The notes: generated from the sequence alone by a model not told the origin. DNA of 21,981 nucleotides from Candidatus Gastranaerophilales bacterium (GCA_947624665.1 CANQLK010000011.1:1-21981), one strand, 5' to 3'. Shown: positions 12,740 through 21,981, counted from the stretch's first letter. Numbers and translations: made by a program.

Positions 12740-15700
12740 ATGATTTGTCCTAAATGTGGTGCTGAAATAACCGATAATGCCAACAGATGCAGCAATTGCG
12801 GGATAAAAGTTAATGTAAGATGTCCGCAATGCTCTACAATTAATCCTTTTGGCTCTAAAATTTGTAAAAATTGCGGTTTTGAATTGCTTGTTTCTTGCCC
12901 TGTCTGCGGCAGTACAAACGTTTATACCGCTGTTGAATGCCGCAAATGCCATTCAAAATTGAATAAATCTGATGAAGAAAAAAATAATAACGAAAATAAA
13001 AAAAATTCGGTAAATATCAAAATTAATAATTCCATAGAAGTTGTTGATGCTTTCAGCTCGTCTGCAGCCGTATTTAAAACGGACATTATGCCCGAAGAAA
13101 ATAAGAATACAAACCTAAACGGCCCGGATGACGGCGGTATTCCCTTTGTTGAAAATATTGAAAAGGAAGATACTTCCGAAAAAATATTTAATATTCAACC
13201 CGAAAAAACTGTTGACAGTTCAAATCCTTCTGTTTCTGATAATTCTTCGGATAATGATTTTAACGACATATTTTTTGAAAAATTTGAAGATAATTTAACT
13301 GAAAATAATCCAAAAAAAGAAAATACGGATACAAATACGGATTTGGCAGATGGAACGGATATTTCCATCAGCGAAGTTGAAAATAATTCTATTCCCGATA
13401 TTGATGAAACTTCAGTTTCCGATATTGCTAATTCCGAAAAAAATAATGATAATTCAATTTCTCTTGCCGAAATGAATGAAGATACAATTGATTTAGATGA
13501 AAGTCAATTTGTTGAAATTCTTGAAGAAAGTAGGGAAAGTGAACCTGAAGAAGAAAAACAATCCGAAGAAAATCAGACGGAACAAACTCAAAACGAAATT
13601 GATATACAACCGGATGCCGTGCAAAAAATAGTTAATATGTTAACGTCGTCATTGAAAAAGCACGTTATCGCAATAAACGGCCCCGAGGGCAGCGGCAAAA
13701 CCGCAATGTTAAATCAAATCAGCAAATATTTGTCCCGTCAAGGGTATGTAACACTATCGGGAAGCTGTACTCCACTGGTGCAAATTACTTGCTTCGGTTT
13801 CTTTCAGGATGCATTTTTAAGAATGATGGGATTTCCCCCTTTTACAAACAGTGTCGAGGCATTCTACAAAGAATTTAAAAAGACTGAATTTTATAATCTT
13901 TTCGGCTCTTTGAAATCTTCCGAACTGGGTTTATTTTTAAATATGTTATATCCCGCTCAAAGTGATGAGTTTGAAAATATACTTGCCAATAAAGAAAAGA
14001 TGTTTAATGTTTTGGAAAAAGTTATAAAGTCTTTTCTTGTTAATCATAATTTTATAATTTCTATTGATAATTTCGAGTTGTTAGACGGTGCTTCTTATGA
14101 ATTTATCATGAATATGATAAAAAAGGGGTATTTTAATGACAGATTAAAACTTATTGTTGCTTATCAGGAAAATAAATCGATACAGAGTTATTTTGATTTA
14201 ACCGCTCAAGAAGAAACAATGTTTGAAACGGTTGTTATAAAAAAATTATCCGAAAAAGAGATGATATCAGCCGTTAATGCAACATTTGGCTGTAATATTG
14301 AAGATATTTTGGATAGTCAAATACTTGAGGAATTAATTTATAAATCTGACGGAAATGCTGTTCGATTGGAACAGGAAATATCTTTGCTTTTTGATATCGG
14401 ATATATTTCGGTTGATGATGAAAAAATATATATAAATAAAGATAATAAACCCGAAATTATGCCCGCACGATTTGAAGAATTAATAAAATTGAGGTTAAAT
14501 GCTTTAACTCCGGCTTCTAAAAATATATTATATATGGCTTCCGTTATGGGATTCAGGTTTGCGGTAAATATTCTTTTCAGTGCCGCCTCCGTAAGTTATG
14601 AAAAATCGGAAAATGTACTGAATTATTTAATTCAACAGCTTTTTATAAGAAAAGTTGATGATTATACTTGTGAATTTAGAAATCTTACAATTTGGAAAAT
14701 GATTTATCAGGAAGCAAAACAGGATTTGTTATATAAAGAGAATTCCGAAAAATTATATGAAACCATGAAACAATTGGTACTATCGGCAAACATACAGAAG
14801 GTTGTATCGTGTTCCGAAGCAATAACAAAAAACGAGTCTTTTTATATCTGGCAAAACACTGCTTCGTTGGCTGCAAAACTGGGTGATACAAATTTATATA
14901 TCATCGCTCAAAAACAGTGTTTAAAAATATTGGATGAAAAAGATTTGGAAAATTCTGATTCCATAAAAGCTCAAATATATGAAGAAATAGGCAAATTACT
15001 TTATATGAAATCGCCCAAGGAAGCGATATCTTATCTTTCCAATGTATTGGATTTTGTTATAAAAGATTCGGATATTAAAAAGATAATAGATGTATCAGGA
15101 TATCTTGTAAAAAGTTGTTATTTAAGCGGAAATTATTTCGGAGTGGTTGAAACGGTTGATACCGTTATCAAGCAGTTGAATGGTGAGTATGATACAAAAG
15201 ATGCCGATATCGCTCTCATTAAAACAAGAAAACTCAAAGCCTTATTGAATATCGGAAACAGCGAACAAATTATTAATCTTGTTAATGAAGAAATTATTCC
15301 CGTATTAAATAAATCGTTGAATTCGGAAGATAGTGAACCTGCCGCTAAAAAAATGATTATTAACGGTATATTACTTTCGCAAACAACTCTTGCAAAAGCT
15401 TATGCAATGCAGGGTAATAATGCTGTTTTTAAAGTGATAGAAGAAATTAAACAGATAATTAATTTATATCAGGCTAATTCGGATTATTATAATGTTCAAT
15501 TGGAAATTATTAATGCATTTGCCTATACCGTGTCAGGCGAGGTTAATAAATCCAATGAAATTTTAAATAATATAGCTGATGCTTATAAAAGCAGAGTTAT
15601 GGAAAAAAATATTCTGTCGGAATGGAATTTAATTAATATTATAAACAGAGTATTATTAAATCAAGATGATGATTTAAAACTTGATTTATTTGAATTGGCT

Positions 15701-16315
15701 GCATTTACGAACAATATAAATGAACATTTCGTAAAAAATATCGTAAAACTTATTTTGGGATATGTATTGGAAAAAGAAGGCGACAGCTTAAAAGCTCTTG
15801 AAATATATAATGAGGAGATAACTTACTTTGCAAAAGAAAAGGTAGCAATAGGTGCATTATTCTCTTGGGCTTTGCTTGCAAATTATTATATTAAATCGGG
15901 AGAAACCGATAAAGCGTTGAATATGGCAATTAAATCATTGGAAATTGCTAAAAGTGCAAAAATCAATAACTATTTGTTTATAATTTTCTTTAAACGTTTA
16001 ATAGCGGGAATATATATGGAACAAGGTGATTTGGAAACTTCTAAAATGTATTTGGAAGAATCAATTACAACTGCTAAACAATTCGGGTTAAAGACTCAGA
16101 TTGTCGAGCTTTATATTGAATATGGCGGTTATATTGAAGCATTAATGAAGTTTAAACGAATTTATTCGTCTGAAAATGTATCTAAGACGACATCTCTTTA
16201 TAAAAAAGCCTTAGCAATGGCTAAAGAATTGGAAATTCCCGGGCTAATCGAAAAAGCACAAAGAGCAGGCGCAGGGTTCAAAACTTTTTGCCAGTTAAAT
16301 TCCATTGAAGTTTAA
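12740..16315 (+). CDS. Zinc-ribbon / P-loop NTPase / helical-repeat protein (STAND-like signalling ATPase)
   Basis: A 1191-residue cytoplasmic protein without a known name. Six CxxC pairs (C3/C6, C17/C20, C28/C31, C42/C45, C53/C56, C67/C70) make three consecutive zinc ribbons at the N-terminus. Residues 75-290 are an acidic, Asn/Ser-rich disordered linker similar in composition to that of the DUF1822-like protein. The NTPase domain follows: Walker A GPEGSGKT (314-321), a Walker B-like strand FIISIDNFE (438-446) with D443, and winged-helix-like segments to about 700. The C-terminal half (about 705-1175) is helical repeats of TPR type, clearest at 1035-1115. This order resembles AAA/STAND regulators and class III adenylate cyclase-linked ATPases, but no cyclase or DNA-binding effector domain is visible; the zinc ribbons may be the interaction module. 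Start ATG 12740 has AGGA upstream, 8 bases after the sigma-like stop. It is convergent with nrdG, with 3 bases between. Confidence 0.75.
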   Translation: MICPKCGAEITDNANRCSNCGIKVNVRCPQCSTINPFGSKICKNCGFELLVSCPVCGSTNVYTAVECRKCHSKLNKSDEEKNNNENKKNSVNIKINNSIEVVDAFSSSAAVFKTDIMPEENKNTNLNGPDDGGIPFVENIEKEDTSEKIFNIQPEKTVDSSNPSVSDNSSDNDFNDIFFEKFEDNLTENNPKKENTDTNTDLADGTDISISEVENNSIPDIDETSVSDIANSEKNNDNSISLAEMNEDTIDLDESQFVEILEESRESEPEEEKQSEENQTEQTQNEIDIQPDAVQKIVNMLTSSLKKHVIAINGPEGSGKTAMLNQISKYLSRQGYVTLSGSCTPLVQITCFGFFQDAFLRMMGFPPFTNSVEAFYKEFKKTEFYNLFGSLKSSELGLFLNMLYPAQSDEFENILANKEKMFNVLEKVIKSFLVNHNFIISIDNFELLDGASYEFIMNMIKKGYFNDRLKLIVAYQENKSIQSYFDLTAQEETMFETVVIKKLSEKEMISAVNATFGCNIEDILDSQILEELIYKSDGNAVRLEQEISLLFDIGYISVDDEKIYINKDNKPEIMPARFEELIKLRLNALTPASKNILYMASVMGFRFAVNILFSAASVSYEKSENVLNYLIQQLFIRKVDDYTCEFRNLTIWKMIYQEAKQDLLYKENSEKLYETMKQLVLSANIQKVVSCSEAITKNESFYIWQNTASLAAKLGDTNLYIIAQKQCLKILDEKDLENSDSIKAQIYEEIGKLLYMKSPKEAISYLSNVLDFVIKDSDIKKIIDVSGYLVKSCYLSGNYFGVVETVDTVIKQLNGEYDTKDADIALIKTRKLKALLNIGNSEQIINLVNEEIIPVLNKSLNSEDSEPAAKKMIINGILLSQTTLAKAYAMQGNNAVFKVIEEIKQIINLYQANSDYYNVQLEIINAFAYTVSGEVNKSNEILNNIADAYKSRVMEKNILSEWNLINIINRVLLNQDDDLKLDLFELAAFTNNINEHFVKNIVKLILGYVLEKEGDSLKALEIYNEEITYFAKEKVAIGALFSWALLANYYIKSGETDKALNMAIKSLEIAKSAKINNYLFIIFFKRLIAGIYMEQGDLETSKMYLEESITTAKQFGLKTQIVELYIEYGGYIEALMKFKRIYSSENVSKTTSLYKKALAMAKELEIPGLIEKAQRAGAGFKTFCQLNSIEV

Positions 16316-16318
16316 TTC

Positions 16319-17017
16319 TTATCTTATTTCAACAAATTTTACATATTTGCACATTGTTTCTTTTATAATATTAAAATCTTTGTCGGAATAATTTTTTTCA
16401 TCTTTTAAATTATTGTTGTTTATTTGGGATTGAACAACGAATTTTTGCAAATAATATTTTTTTGCTCCGTTAATTAATTTACCGATTTCTTCAAAATCAT
16501 TTATAGAAAGCAGTGATGGAAGAACGGTCGTTCTAAATTCATAATTGATATTTGAATTTAGAATTGTGTTTATGCTTTTAATTATATTGTCAGTATTAAC
16601 GGCAGTATTTGTGATTAAAGAATATTTTTCAATCGGAGCTTTTATATCCATTGCAATATAATCAATAAGATTATTTTTTAATAATTCGATTATGATATCG
16701 GGATTTGTTCCATTTGTATCAAGTTTCACAAGGAAATTCAAAGATTTAATTGCTTCAATAAAAGCAGTTAAATCCTTTTGCAATGTAGGTTCTCCTCCCG
16801 TTATCACAACTCCGTCCAGTTTACCTTTTCTGGATTTTAGAAATTCAAAAAAGACGTCAACCGTAATTGCGTCTTTTTTTGATGAAAAATCCAACAGTGA
16901 AGGATTATGGCAGTATCCGCAATTGAAATTACATCCTTGTGTAAAGACAATAGCACTTATTACGTCAGGATAATCCAACAGTGAAGTTTTTTTAATGCCT
17001 CCTATTTCAAACCGCAT
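16319..17017 (-). CDS. nrdG: Anaerobic ribonucleoside-triphosphate reductase activating protein (radical SAM)
   Basis: Generates the glycyl radical on NrdD by reductive cleavage of SAM with a 4Fe-4S cluster. The 232-residue protein has the radical-SAM signature C29-x3-C33-x2-C36 in GCNFNCGYCHNPS, the GGEPT motif (74-78), and KLDTNGT and AMDIKAP segments of the partial barrel. It looks like the NrdG2-type branch (starting IGGIKKTSLLDYPD) rather than the shorter E. coli-type NrdG. Its ATG lies inside the 3' end of nrdD (16-base overlap), with no clear ribosome binding site, so translation is probably coupled to nrdD. YjjW/PflA-like activases share the motifs, but the pairing with nrdD decides the call. 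Confidence 0.9.
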   Translation of the reverse strand: MRFEIGGIKKTSLLDYPDVISAIVFTQGCNFNCGYCHNPSLLDFSSKKDAITVDVFFEFLKSRKGKLDGVVITGGEPTLQKDLTAFIEAIKSLNFLVKLDTNGTNPDIIIELLKNNLIDYIAMDIKAPIEKYSLITNTAVNTDNIIKSINTILNSNINYEFRTTVLPSLLSINDFEEIGKLINGAKKYYLQKFVVQSQINNNNLKDEKNYSDKDFNIIKETMCKYVKFVEIR

Positions 17018-19131
17018 TCACAGCCTGTTTCTTGAATAACAAATGTTTTTCTTGCCGAAAATTCTGCCTGTTTACCTTTATTCCATTGCTGAACCGGACG
17101 TATATAACCTACTATCCTTGAATATACTTCACATTCACTTCCGCAATCGGGGCAGGTAAAGTGTTCCCCTGCTATGTAACCGTGATTTGCACAAACGCTG
17201 AATGTCGGAGAAAATGTAAAGTATGGAAGTCTGTAGTTTGTACAAACTTTCTTTACAAGATTTTTTAATGTATCGGTATTATTTAATCTTTCACCTGCAA
17301 ATATGTGAACTACCGTTCCGCCAGTATATTTTGTCTGCAATTCATCTTGTAAATCCAACAATTCAAAAATATCATCGGTATAATTAACGGGCAGATGAGT
17401 TGAATTTGAATAATACGGATTAGCGCCCTGCGCATATTGTTCTTCATTAGCGCATATAATATTGGGCATATTGTGTTTGTCCAATTTCGCCAGTCTGTAG
17501 CTTGTACCTTCTGCAGGTGTCGCTTCCAGATTATAGTTATTGCCTGTTTCAATCTGATATTCTTTAATTTTATCCCGCATAAAATCCATAACTGCAAGTG
17601 CAAAAGATTGTCCTTCTTCTGTTTCAATCCCTTTACCCAATAAATTTAAGCAGGCTTCATTCATACCGATAAGACCTATGGTTGAAAAATGATTTTTCCA
17701 GTATACCCCAAATCTTGCTTTTATATCCCTCAAATAGAATTTTGTATAAGGATATAAACCGCTATCGGTTAATTTTTCAAGTAATTTTCTCTTTATCTCG
17801 AGTGAAGTTTTAGCAATCTCCATTTTATCGGCTAAAATAGAAAGAAATTCATTTTTATCGTGAGCTAAATACCCGATTTTAGGTAAATTCATTGTAACAA
17901 CACCTATTGAACCCGTAAGAGGATTAGAACCGAATAGTCCTCCGCCCCTGTATTCAAGTTCCCTGTTGTCTATTCTTAAACGACAGCACATAGACCTTGC
18001 ATCTTCAGGATTCATGTCCGAGTTAATAAAGTTAGAGAAATACGGTATTCCGTATTTTGCGCTCATTTCCCATAATCCTTTCAAATTAGGATTATCCCAG
18101 TCAAAATCTTTTGTAATGTTATAAGTCGGTATCGGGAACGTAAATACTCTGCCTGAACTGTCGCCTTCCATCATAACTTCAAAAAAGGCTTTATTAATCA
18201 TATCCATTTCATTTTGGAATTGAGAATATGTTTCTTCCATATACTCTCCGCCGATGATTACGGGCTGTTGTGCATAGTATGAAGGTACATTCAAATCCAT
18301 TGTTATATTTGAAAACGGAGTTTGAAATCCTACACGGGTAGGAACGTTCATATTAAATACAAATTCTTGAAGGCATTGTTTTACCTGTTCGTAATTAAGT
18401 CCGTCATATCTTACAAAAGGTGCAAGCAGCGTATCAAAATTAGAAAATGCTTGTGCTCCTGCACTTTCGCCCTGCATTGTATATAAGAAATTTGCCATTT
18501 GACCTAATGCCGTTCTGAAATGTTTTGCCGGTTTACTTGATACTTTCCCTTTTACTCCCGTAAAACCTTCCAATAGAAGGTCTTTTAAATCCCAGCCTAC
18601 GCAGTATACAGAGATGATATTTAAATCGTGTATATGTATATCTCCGTTTTGATGTGCATTTTTTATTTCTTCAGGGTATATTTTGTTTAACCAGTAGTTT
18701 TTGCTTATGTTTGAGGCTATGTAATTATTCAAACCCTGTATGGAATATGACATATTTGAGTTTTCATTTACCTGCCAATCTAGTTGTGACAAATAATCAT
18801 CTACCATATCTATATTTAAACCCGAGGCAAATTCTCTGATTCTTTTTCTCTGTTCACGATATAAAATATACGCTTTAGCCGTAGCAATATAACCGAAAGA
18901 ATACAGAGCCACTTCAACGGCATCCTGAACTTCTTCTACCGTCGGTGCTTTTAAGTTGGATTCTTTTTTATTTGCTATCTCTTGTGCCATTAAAATTACT
19001 TTGTGAGTAACTTTTGCAGCTTCTGATTCATCAAATTCTTTAGTCGCTTTCGCTGCTTTTAATATAGCTTTTTCTATTTTCTCCGCATCAAATGATACTA
19101 TTGCCCCGTCTCTTTTAATTATTTTATCCAT
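17002..19131 (-). CDS. nrdD: Anaerobic (class III) ribonucleoside-triphosphate reductase
   Basis: Makes dNTPs from NTPs without oxygen, using a glycyl radical. From ATG 19131 the chain has 709 residues. An ATP-cone regulatory domain (about 1-95, with KIIKRDGAIVSFDAEKI) is followed by the reductase barrel: GDIHIHDLN (163-171), MCCRLRID (381-388) with candidate radical-site Cys 382/383, and GRVFTFPIPTYN (327-338). A zinc site (C647, H650, C660, C663) precedes the glycyl-radical motif SRIVGYIRP, with G675 the radical residue. The frame stays open up to TTG 19158, but ATG 19131 has GGGGG just upstream and starts the conserved MDKIIKRDG. The 185 bases before it, up to the transglycosylase gene, contain no recognisable NrdR box pair. 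It overlaps nrdG. Confidence 0.94.
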   Translation of the reverse strand: MDKIIKRDGAIVSFDAEKIEKAILKAAKATKEFDESEAAKVTHKVILMAQEIANKKESNLKAPTVEEVQDAVEVALYSFGYIATAKAYILYREQRKRIREFASGLNIDMVDDYLSQLDWQVNENSNMSYSIQGLNNYIASNISKNYWLNKIYPEEIKNAHQNGDIHIHDLNIISVYCVGWDLKDLLLEGFTGVKGKVSSKPAKHFRTALGQMANFLYTMQGESAGAQAFSNFDTLLAPFVRYDGLNYEQVKQCLQEFVFNMNVPTRVGFQTPFSNITMDLNVPSYYAQQPVIIGGEYMEETYSQFQNEMDMINKAFFEVMMEGDSSGRVFTFPIPTYNITKDFDWDNPNLKGLWEMSAKYGIPYFSNFINSDMNPEDARSMCCRLRIDNRELEYRGGGLFGSNPLTGSIGVVTMNLPKIGYLAHDKNEFLSILADKMEIAKTSLEIKRKLLEKLTDSGLYPYTKFYLRDIKARFGVYWKNHFSTIGLIGMNEACLNLLGKGIETEEGQSFALAVMDFMRDKIKEYQIETGNNYNLEATPAEGTSYRLAKLDKHNMPNIICANEEQYAQGANPYYSNSTHLPVNYTDDIFELLDLQDELQTKYTGGTVVHIFAGERLNNTDTLKNLVKKVCTNYRLPYFTFSPTFSVCANHGYIAGEHFTCPDCGSECEVYSRIVGYIRPVQQWNKGKQAEFSARKTFVIQETGCECGLK

Positions 19132-19316
19132 ATTATCCCCCGAAATATTTCCGAACAACCGTCTTTTAATCGGCTACCATGACTTCTTTTTTTTAGTCTT
19201 TATATGATAGTTCTTTTTCTCTTTTGTGTAAATATATCATTGGTATATAATTGACTAAAACCGTTAATAAATAGGCTTAAATAATTATATCTATTTTTTT
19301 TAAATATTAAATATTG

Positions 19317-21305
19317 TTAATTATATATTTTTTTATACATATGATAGGTACGAAAAACTTTTTTTACATAATTCCTTGTTTCTTTAAACGGAATTTCTTC
19401 GATGAATTCGTCCGAATCTTTATATTTGTTATTGTTTAGCCATTTATTTACGGAACCTTCTCCTCCGTTGTATGCGGCTACAACATTTAAATCATTGTTT
19501 TTAAATCTGTCTTTTAAATATTTTATGTAGTTGCAACCCAGATATATATTGGTTCTTGCATCTTCTAAATCTGCTAATTTGTCAACGTTACTATTTAATT
19601 TGGAATTCATATAACTTGCGGTTAAAGGCATTAATTGCATTAAGCCCGTTGCTCCGGTTGAACTCTTTGCATGCTCATTATAATAACTTTCTTCTCTTAT
19701 AATAGCCGCTATTAAATACGGATCTATACTCAGTTTTTGCCCTGCTATATTCATTTCTTTGACCAAATATAAAGGATAAGCAAGTTTGTATGCAGCACTT
19801 ATTATCGGCGGCTTTATATCCATTTTATCAAGTTCATCTCTTGCCTGAACTATTGATAAAGATTTCTTATCGTTTCTGTAATTTAACCAACTCTCAACTA
19901 TAGGATTGTGATAGTCCGCATCTTTTAATATTTCATAATCGCCCAAATCAAAAAGAGTATCTATTACTTTTAATTCTTTTAAGTCTATCTGTGAAACAGA
20001 AATGGGAAACTCTATCGGTTCTTTATTCTCCGGTAATTTTGATTTAAAATCGGTTGTCCAAAAATCTTCTTTTTTGTTTAAAATACTTTCTGCCCTTAAT
20101 CCGTAATAATTATCGGGATATTTATTGACCAATCTCGAAAGAGTGCCGTGAGCTTCCGATAATTTATTTTGCTTTAATTGAGCTTTCGCCAGCCAAAATG
20201 CTACCTTTGGAGTCGACTTCACTTTTTTAAATGTCTTAAGATGCTGAACTGCCATTAATTCCGCACTATTATAATTACCTGCTTTATATGCCTCCCATAT
20301 TATATACCACATAGCTTCGGGTGCATAATTACTGTTAGGATATAATGCCGTTATTTCCTTATAATATTCCATTTTGTTTTGCGGAAATATTTCGGTAAAT
20401 TTATATAAAATATAGTCTTCACCTTTAAGCTTATTATTTTTTACGATATTGTATACAGTCTGCCAATTTTTACTTTTCTTCCCGTTTAAATATGAAGCAT
20501 AAGCTTTGTATATCTCATGAAGATTTTCTTCTTTTACATTATTTGCATTTTCTATCAGACCTGTTTCTATAAGCTTTTTAGTTATAGCCTTATTCCCGTC
20601 ATAATAATTAGCTAAAACCAAATAATCCCAACTTCTTCCTGCCGGAAGCTTAGAAAGATATTTTAATGCTTCATTATACTTTTTATTCTTATAAAAAGAT
20701 ATCCCTAAAAGTTCCAAATCATCATTGCTTAAATCTATACCTAAAGAAGCTAACTCCTCTGCGGAAGATGAAATATAATTATTATTAAGTGCATTTCCTT
20801 CCAATGCCTTTTTTAAATATCTTCTAAAGTATGAGGCGGATTTTTGTTTATCAAAATTTTTTTCTATTAACCCCAAATAAAATATTTCTTCAGTTCCGTC
20901 ATTATTTGTTTTATTTGCCAAATCTTCAAATGTTTTTTTAGCTTCTTCATACTGCTTTAAATAATAATAGCTTTTTCCCAAACTTAATTTTGCTTTTAAA
21001 TCAAATGCAGAATCGGGTAATTTCTCCAAAAATAATTCATACTTAAGAACGGCTGTTTTATAGTCGCCCGCCATCTCGGCACTCTTTGCCTGCTTATATA
21101 TCGCCATCGGATATAACGGGCTTATCCATTTTATTTTGCCAAAATTATAATATGCATTTTGATAATCGCCTTTATCATAAAATTCAACACCCTGTTTGTA
21201 ATATACTGGTGAATTCTGGGTTATTTTATCATTATATATTAATACCGTAAGCACACTTGGTACTACTATTATTAATATTCCCAATACATATTTTAAATAT
21301 TTCAT
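19317..21305 (-). CDS. Slt-type lytic murein transglycosylase with TPR-like N-terminal domain
   Basis: Cleaves peptidoglycan glycan strands to 1,6-anhydro-muropeptides in the periplasm. The 662-residue protein begins with an uncleaved or signal-anchor segment (residues 4-24, LKYVLGILIIVVPSVLTVLIY). A long helical, TPR-like superhelix (about 33-430) follows, e.g. YYKQGVEFYDKGDYQNAYYN, as in the Slt70 doughnut. The catalytic lysozyme-like domain spans about 510-662, with the catalytic Glu as E539 in IIREESYY, then GATGLMQLMP, NIYLGCNYIKYL and AAYNGGEGSVNKW. Length and order match Slt70. An AAGGA lies about 15 bases before ATG 21305, farther than usual. It starts 48 bases after the diguanylate cyclase stop on the same strand and may be co-transcribed with it. 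Confidence 0.9.
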   Translation of the reverse strand: MKYLKYVLGILIIVVPSVLTVLIYNDKITQNSPVYYKQGVEFYDKGDYQNAYYNFGKIKWISPLYPMAIYKQAKSAEMAGDYKTAVLKYELFLEKLPDSAFDLKAKLSLGKSYYYLKQYEEAKKTFEDLANKTNNDGTEEIFYLGLIEKNFDKQKSASYFRRYLKKALEGNALNNNYISSSAEELASLGIDLSNDDLELLGISFYKNKKYNEALKYLSKLPAGRSWDYLVLANYYDGNKAITKKLIETGLIENANNVKEENLHEIYKAYASYLNGKKSKNWQTVYNIVKNNKLKGEDYILYKFTEIFPQNKMEYYKEITALYPNSNYAPEAMWYIIWEAYKAGNYNSAELMAVQHLKTFKKVKSTPKVAFWLAKAQLKQNKLSEAHGTLSRLVNKYPDNYYGLRAESILNKKEDFWTTDFKSKLPENKEPIEFPISVSQIDLKELKVIDTLFDLGDYEILKDADYHNPIVESWLNYRNDKKSLSIVQARDELDKMDIKPPIISAAYKLAYPLYLVKEMNIAGQKLSIDPYLIAAIIREESYYNEHAKSSTGATGLMQLMPLTASYMNSKLNSNVDKLADLEDARTNIYLGCNYIKYLKDRFKNNDLNVVAAYNGGEGSVNKWLNNNKYKDSDEFIEEIPFKETRNYVKKVFRTYHMYKKIYN

Positions 21306-21353
21306 ATACTATTCTTAAAGTCCTTTTACTATATAAGAATATCATACTAATAA

Positions 21354-21981
21354 TTATGCGACAATAACTCTGTTTCTGCCTCTTGTTTTTGCTTCGTACA
21401 ATGCTTTGTCGGCAGTTTGAGCAAACACCTCCGCCGTCATAGATTTTTTATATTCACATACACCTAAACTTGCGGTTATATTCAGATATTTAATTTTTTC
21501 ATTCCCCGCTTCCGTTATATCCATCTTCGTTTCTTCAAAAGTCTTTCTTAAACGCTGCGCTACTGATGTAGCTTCCTGTATCTTTGTCTGCGGAAGTATA
21601 ATAAAAAACTCTTCCCCTCCGTATCTGCAAGCTATATCATAATCCCTGATTTCATTTCTTATTACTTCAGCCGTCTGCTTTAATACGCAGTCACCTGCGG
21701 AATGTCCGTATGTGTCGTTTACTTTCTTAAAATAATCCACATCTATCATTATGCAGCATAACGGTATATTGTTTCTTTTGCTGTTTGATACTTCCTGCTT
21801 TAATCTTATTTCGAATTGCCGCCTGTTATTCAACCCCGTTAATGCATCTAATGTCGCATATTGAAGCACCTCCGCATACATATTTGCACGTTGTATCGTA
21901 AGTCCCGATTGTCTGGTTAATTGAAGCAGATAATCAATATCCTTTTTCAATAACACCTCAAAATTGCTGTATGCCGCTATT
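21354..21981 (-). CDS. Diguanylate cyclase, GAF-GGDEF type (5' end outside the window)
   Basis: Makes cyclic di-GMP from GTP. The visible 208 residues run open to the window edge, so the gene is cut at its 5' end; a GTG at 21956 is not a convincing start. The first part (DIDYLLQLTRQSGLTIQRANMYAEVLQ) looks like the final helix of a GAF sensor domain leading into a GGDEF domain: DALTGLNNRRQF, the metal-binding aspartate in IMIDVDYFK, the NDTYGHSAGD nucleotide loop and the active-site loop GGEEF. RDYD five residues before GGEEF is an intact RxxD inhibitory site, so product feedback is expected. ASLGV and the final ALYEAKTRGRNRV complete the fold. It is followed by the transglycosylase gene after 48 bases. 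Confidence 0.9.
   Translation of the reverse strand, partial: IAAYSNFEVLLKKDIDYLLQLTRQSGLTIQRANMYAEVLQYATLDALTGLNNRRQFEIRLKQEVSNSKRNNIPLCCIMIDVDYFKKVNDTYGHSAGDCVLKQTAEVIRNEIRDYDIACRYGGEEFFIILPQTKIQEATSVAQRLRKTFEETKMDITEAGNEKIKYLNITASLGVCEYKKSMTAEVFAQTADKALYEAKTRGRNRVIVA

Noticed and set aside
19132..19158. TTG 19158 as start of nrdD
   Set aside because: The extra nine residues are not part of the ATP-cone, and GGGGG directly supports ATG 19131.
19132..19316. NrdR boxes or a riboswitch upstream of nrdD
   Set aside because: ACACAA-type half-sites occur once, without the 16-base dyad or a tandem copy, and no riboswitch-like conserved core is recognisable.

Overview
The window is AT-rich bacterial DNA from what looks like a strict anaerobe of the gut Melainabacteria/Vampirovibrionia group (order Gastranaerophilales, non-photosynthetic relatives of cyanobacteria). 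This placement is inferred. Two small proteins carry short N-terminal motifs (NVNFGF; MNVSPISFAG) of a type I associate with many Gastranaerophilales proteins. A large membrane protein has an N-terminal region resembling the cyanobacterial DUF1822 family and sits beside a sigma-70-like gene. An oxygen-sensitive class I fumarase and a class III (anaerobic) ribonucleotide reductase with its radical-SAM activase indicate anaerobic life. Signal peptides and a Slt-type lytic transglycosylase indicate a Sec system and a peptidoglycan wall.

Left part (1-8000) is mostly housekeeping: a one-chain class I fumarase (-), divergent from rsmE and an overlapping HD-type CCA tRNA nucleotidyltransferase gene (+). 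Next comes a two-gene minus-strand unit with a uridine-kinase/phosphoribulokinase-like P-loop kinase and a secreted protein of unknown function. A long 23-bp-arm inverted repeat follows, then a small secreted protein (+), a phosphohexomutase (-), and prephenate dehydratase pheA (+) divergent from it across a small dyad.

Middle part (8000-9350) is accessory-looking: several hairpins after pheA, then two small lineage-type proteins on the minus strand, each with its own strong ribosome binding site and intrinsic terminator.

The most interesting block is 9352-16315, three consecutive plus-strand genes with gaps of 47 and 8 bases. They encode (1) a 914-residue single-pass membrane protein with a DUF1822-like head, an H-x3-C-x2-C motif like zinc-binding anti-sigma factors, a roughly 400-residue acidic linker with DSDD repeats, one membrane helix, an N/Q-rich linker and a TonB-C-like end domain; (2) a 195-residue sigma-70-like protein with regions 2 and 4; (3) a 1191-residue protein with three zinc ribbons, an acidic linker, a P-loop NTPase and a helical-repeat tail. 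I read this as a candidate envelope-to-nucleoid signalling module (membrane anti-sigma, sigma, STAND-like ATPase) that I cannot match to a described system.

Right part (16319-21981), all on the minus strand: a GAF-GGDEF diguanylate cyclase cut by the window edge, an Slt-type lytic transglycosylase with a helical-repeat N-terminal domain, nrdD, and nrdG overlapping the end of nrdD. No CRISPR array, rRNA, complete tRNA, transposase or phage gene was seen.
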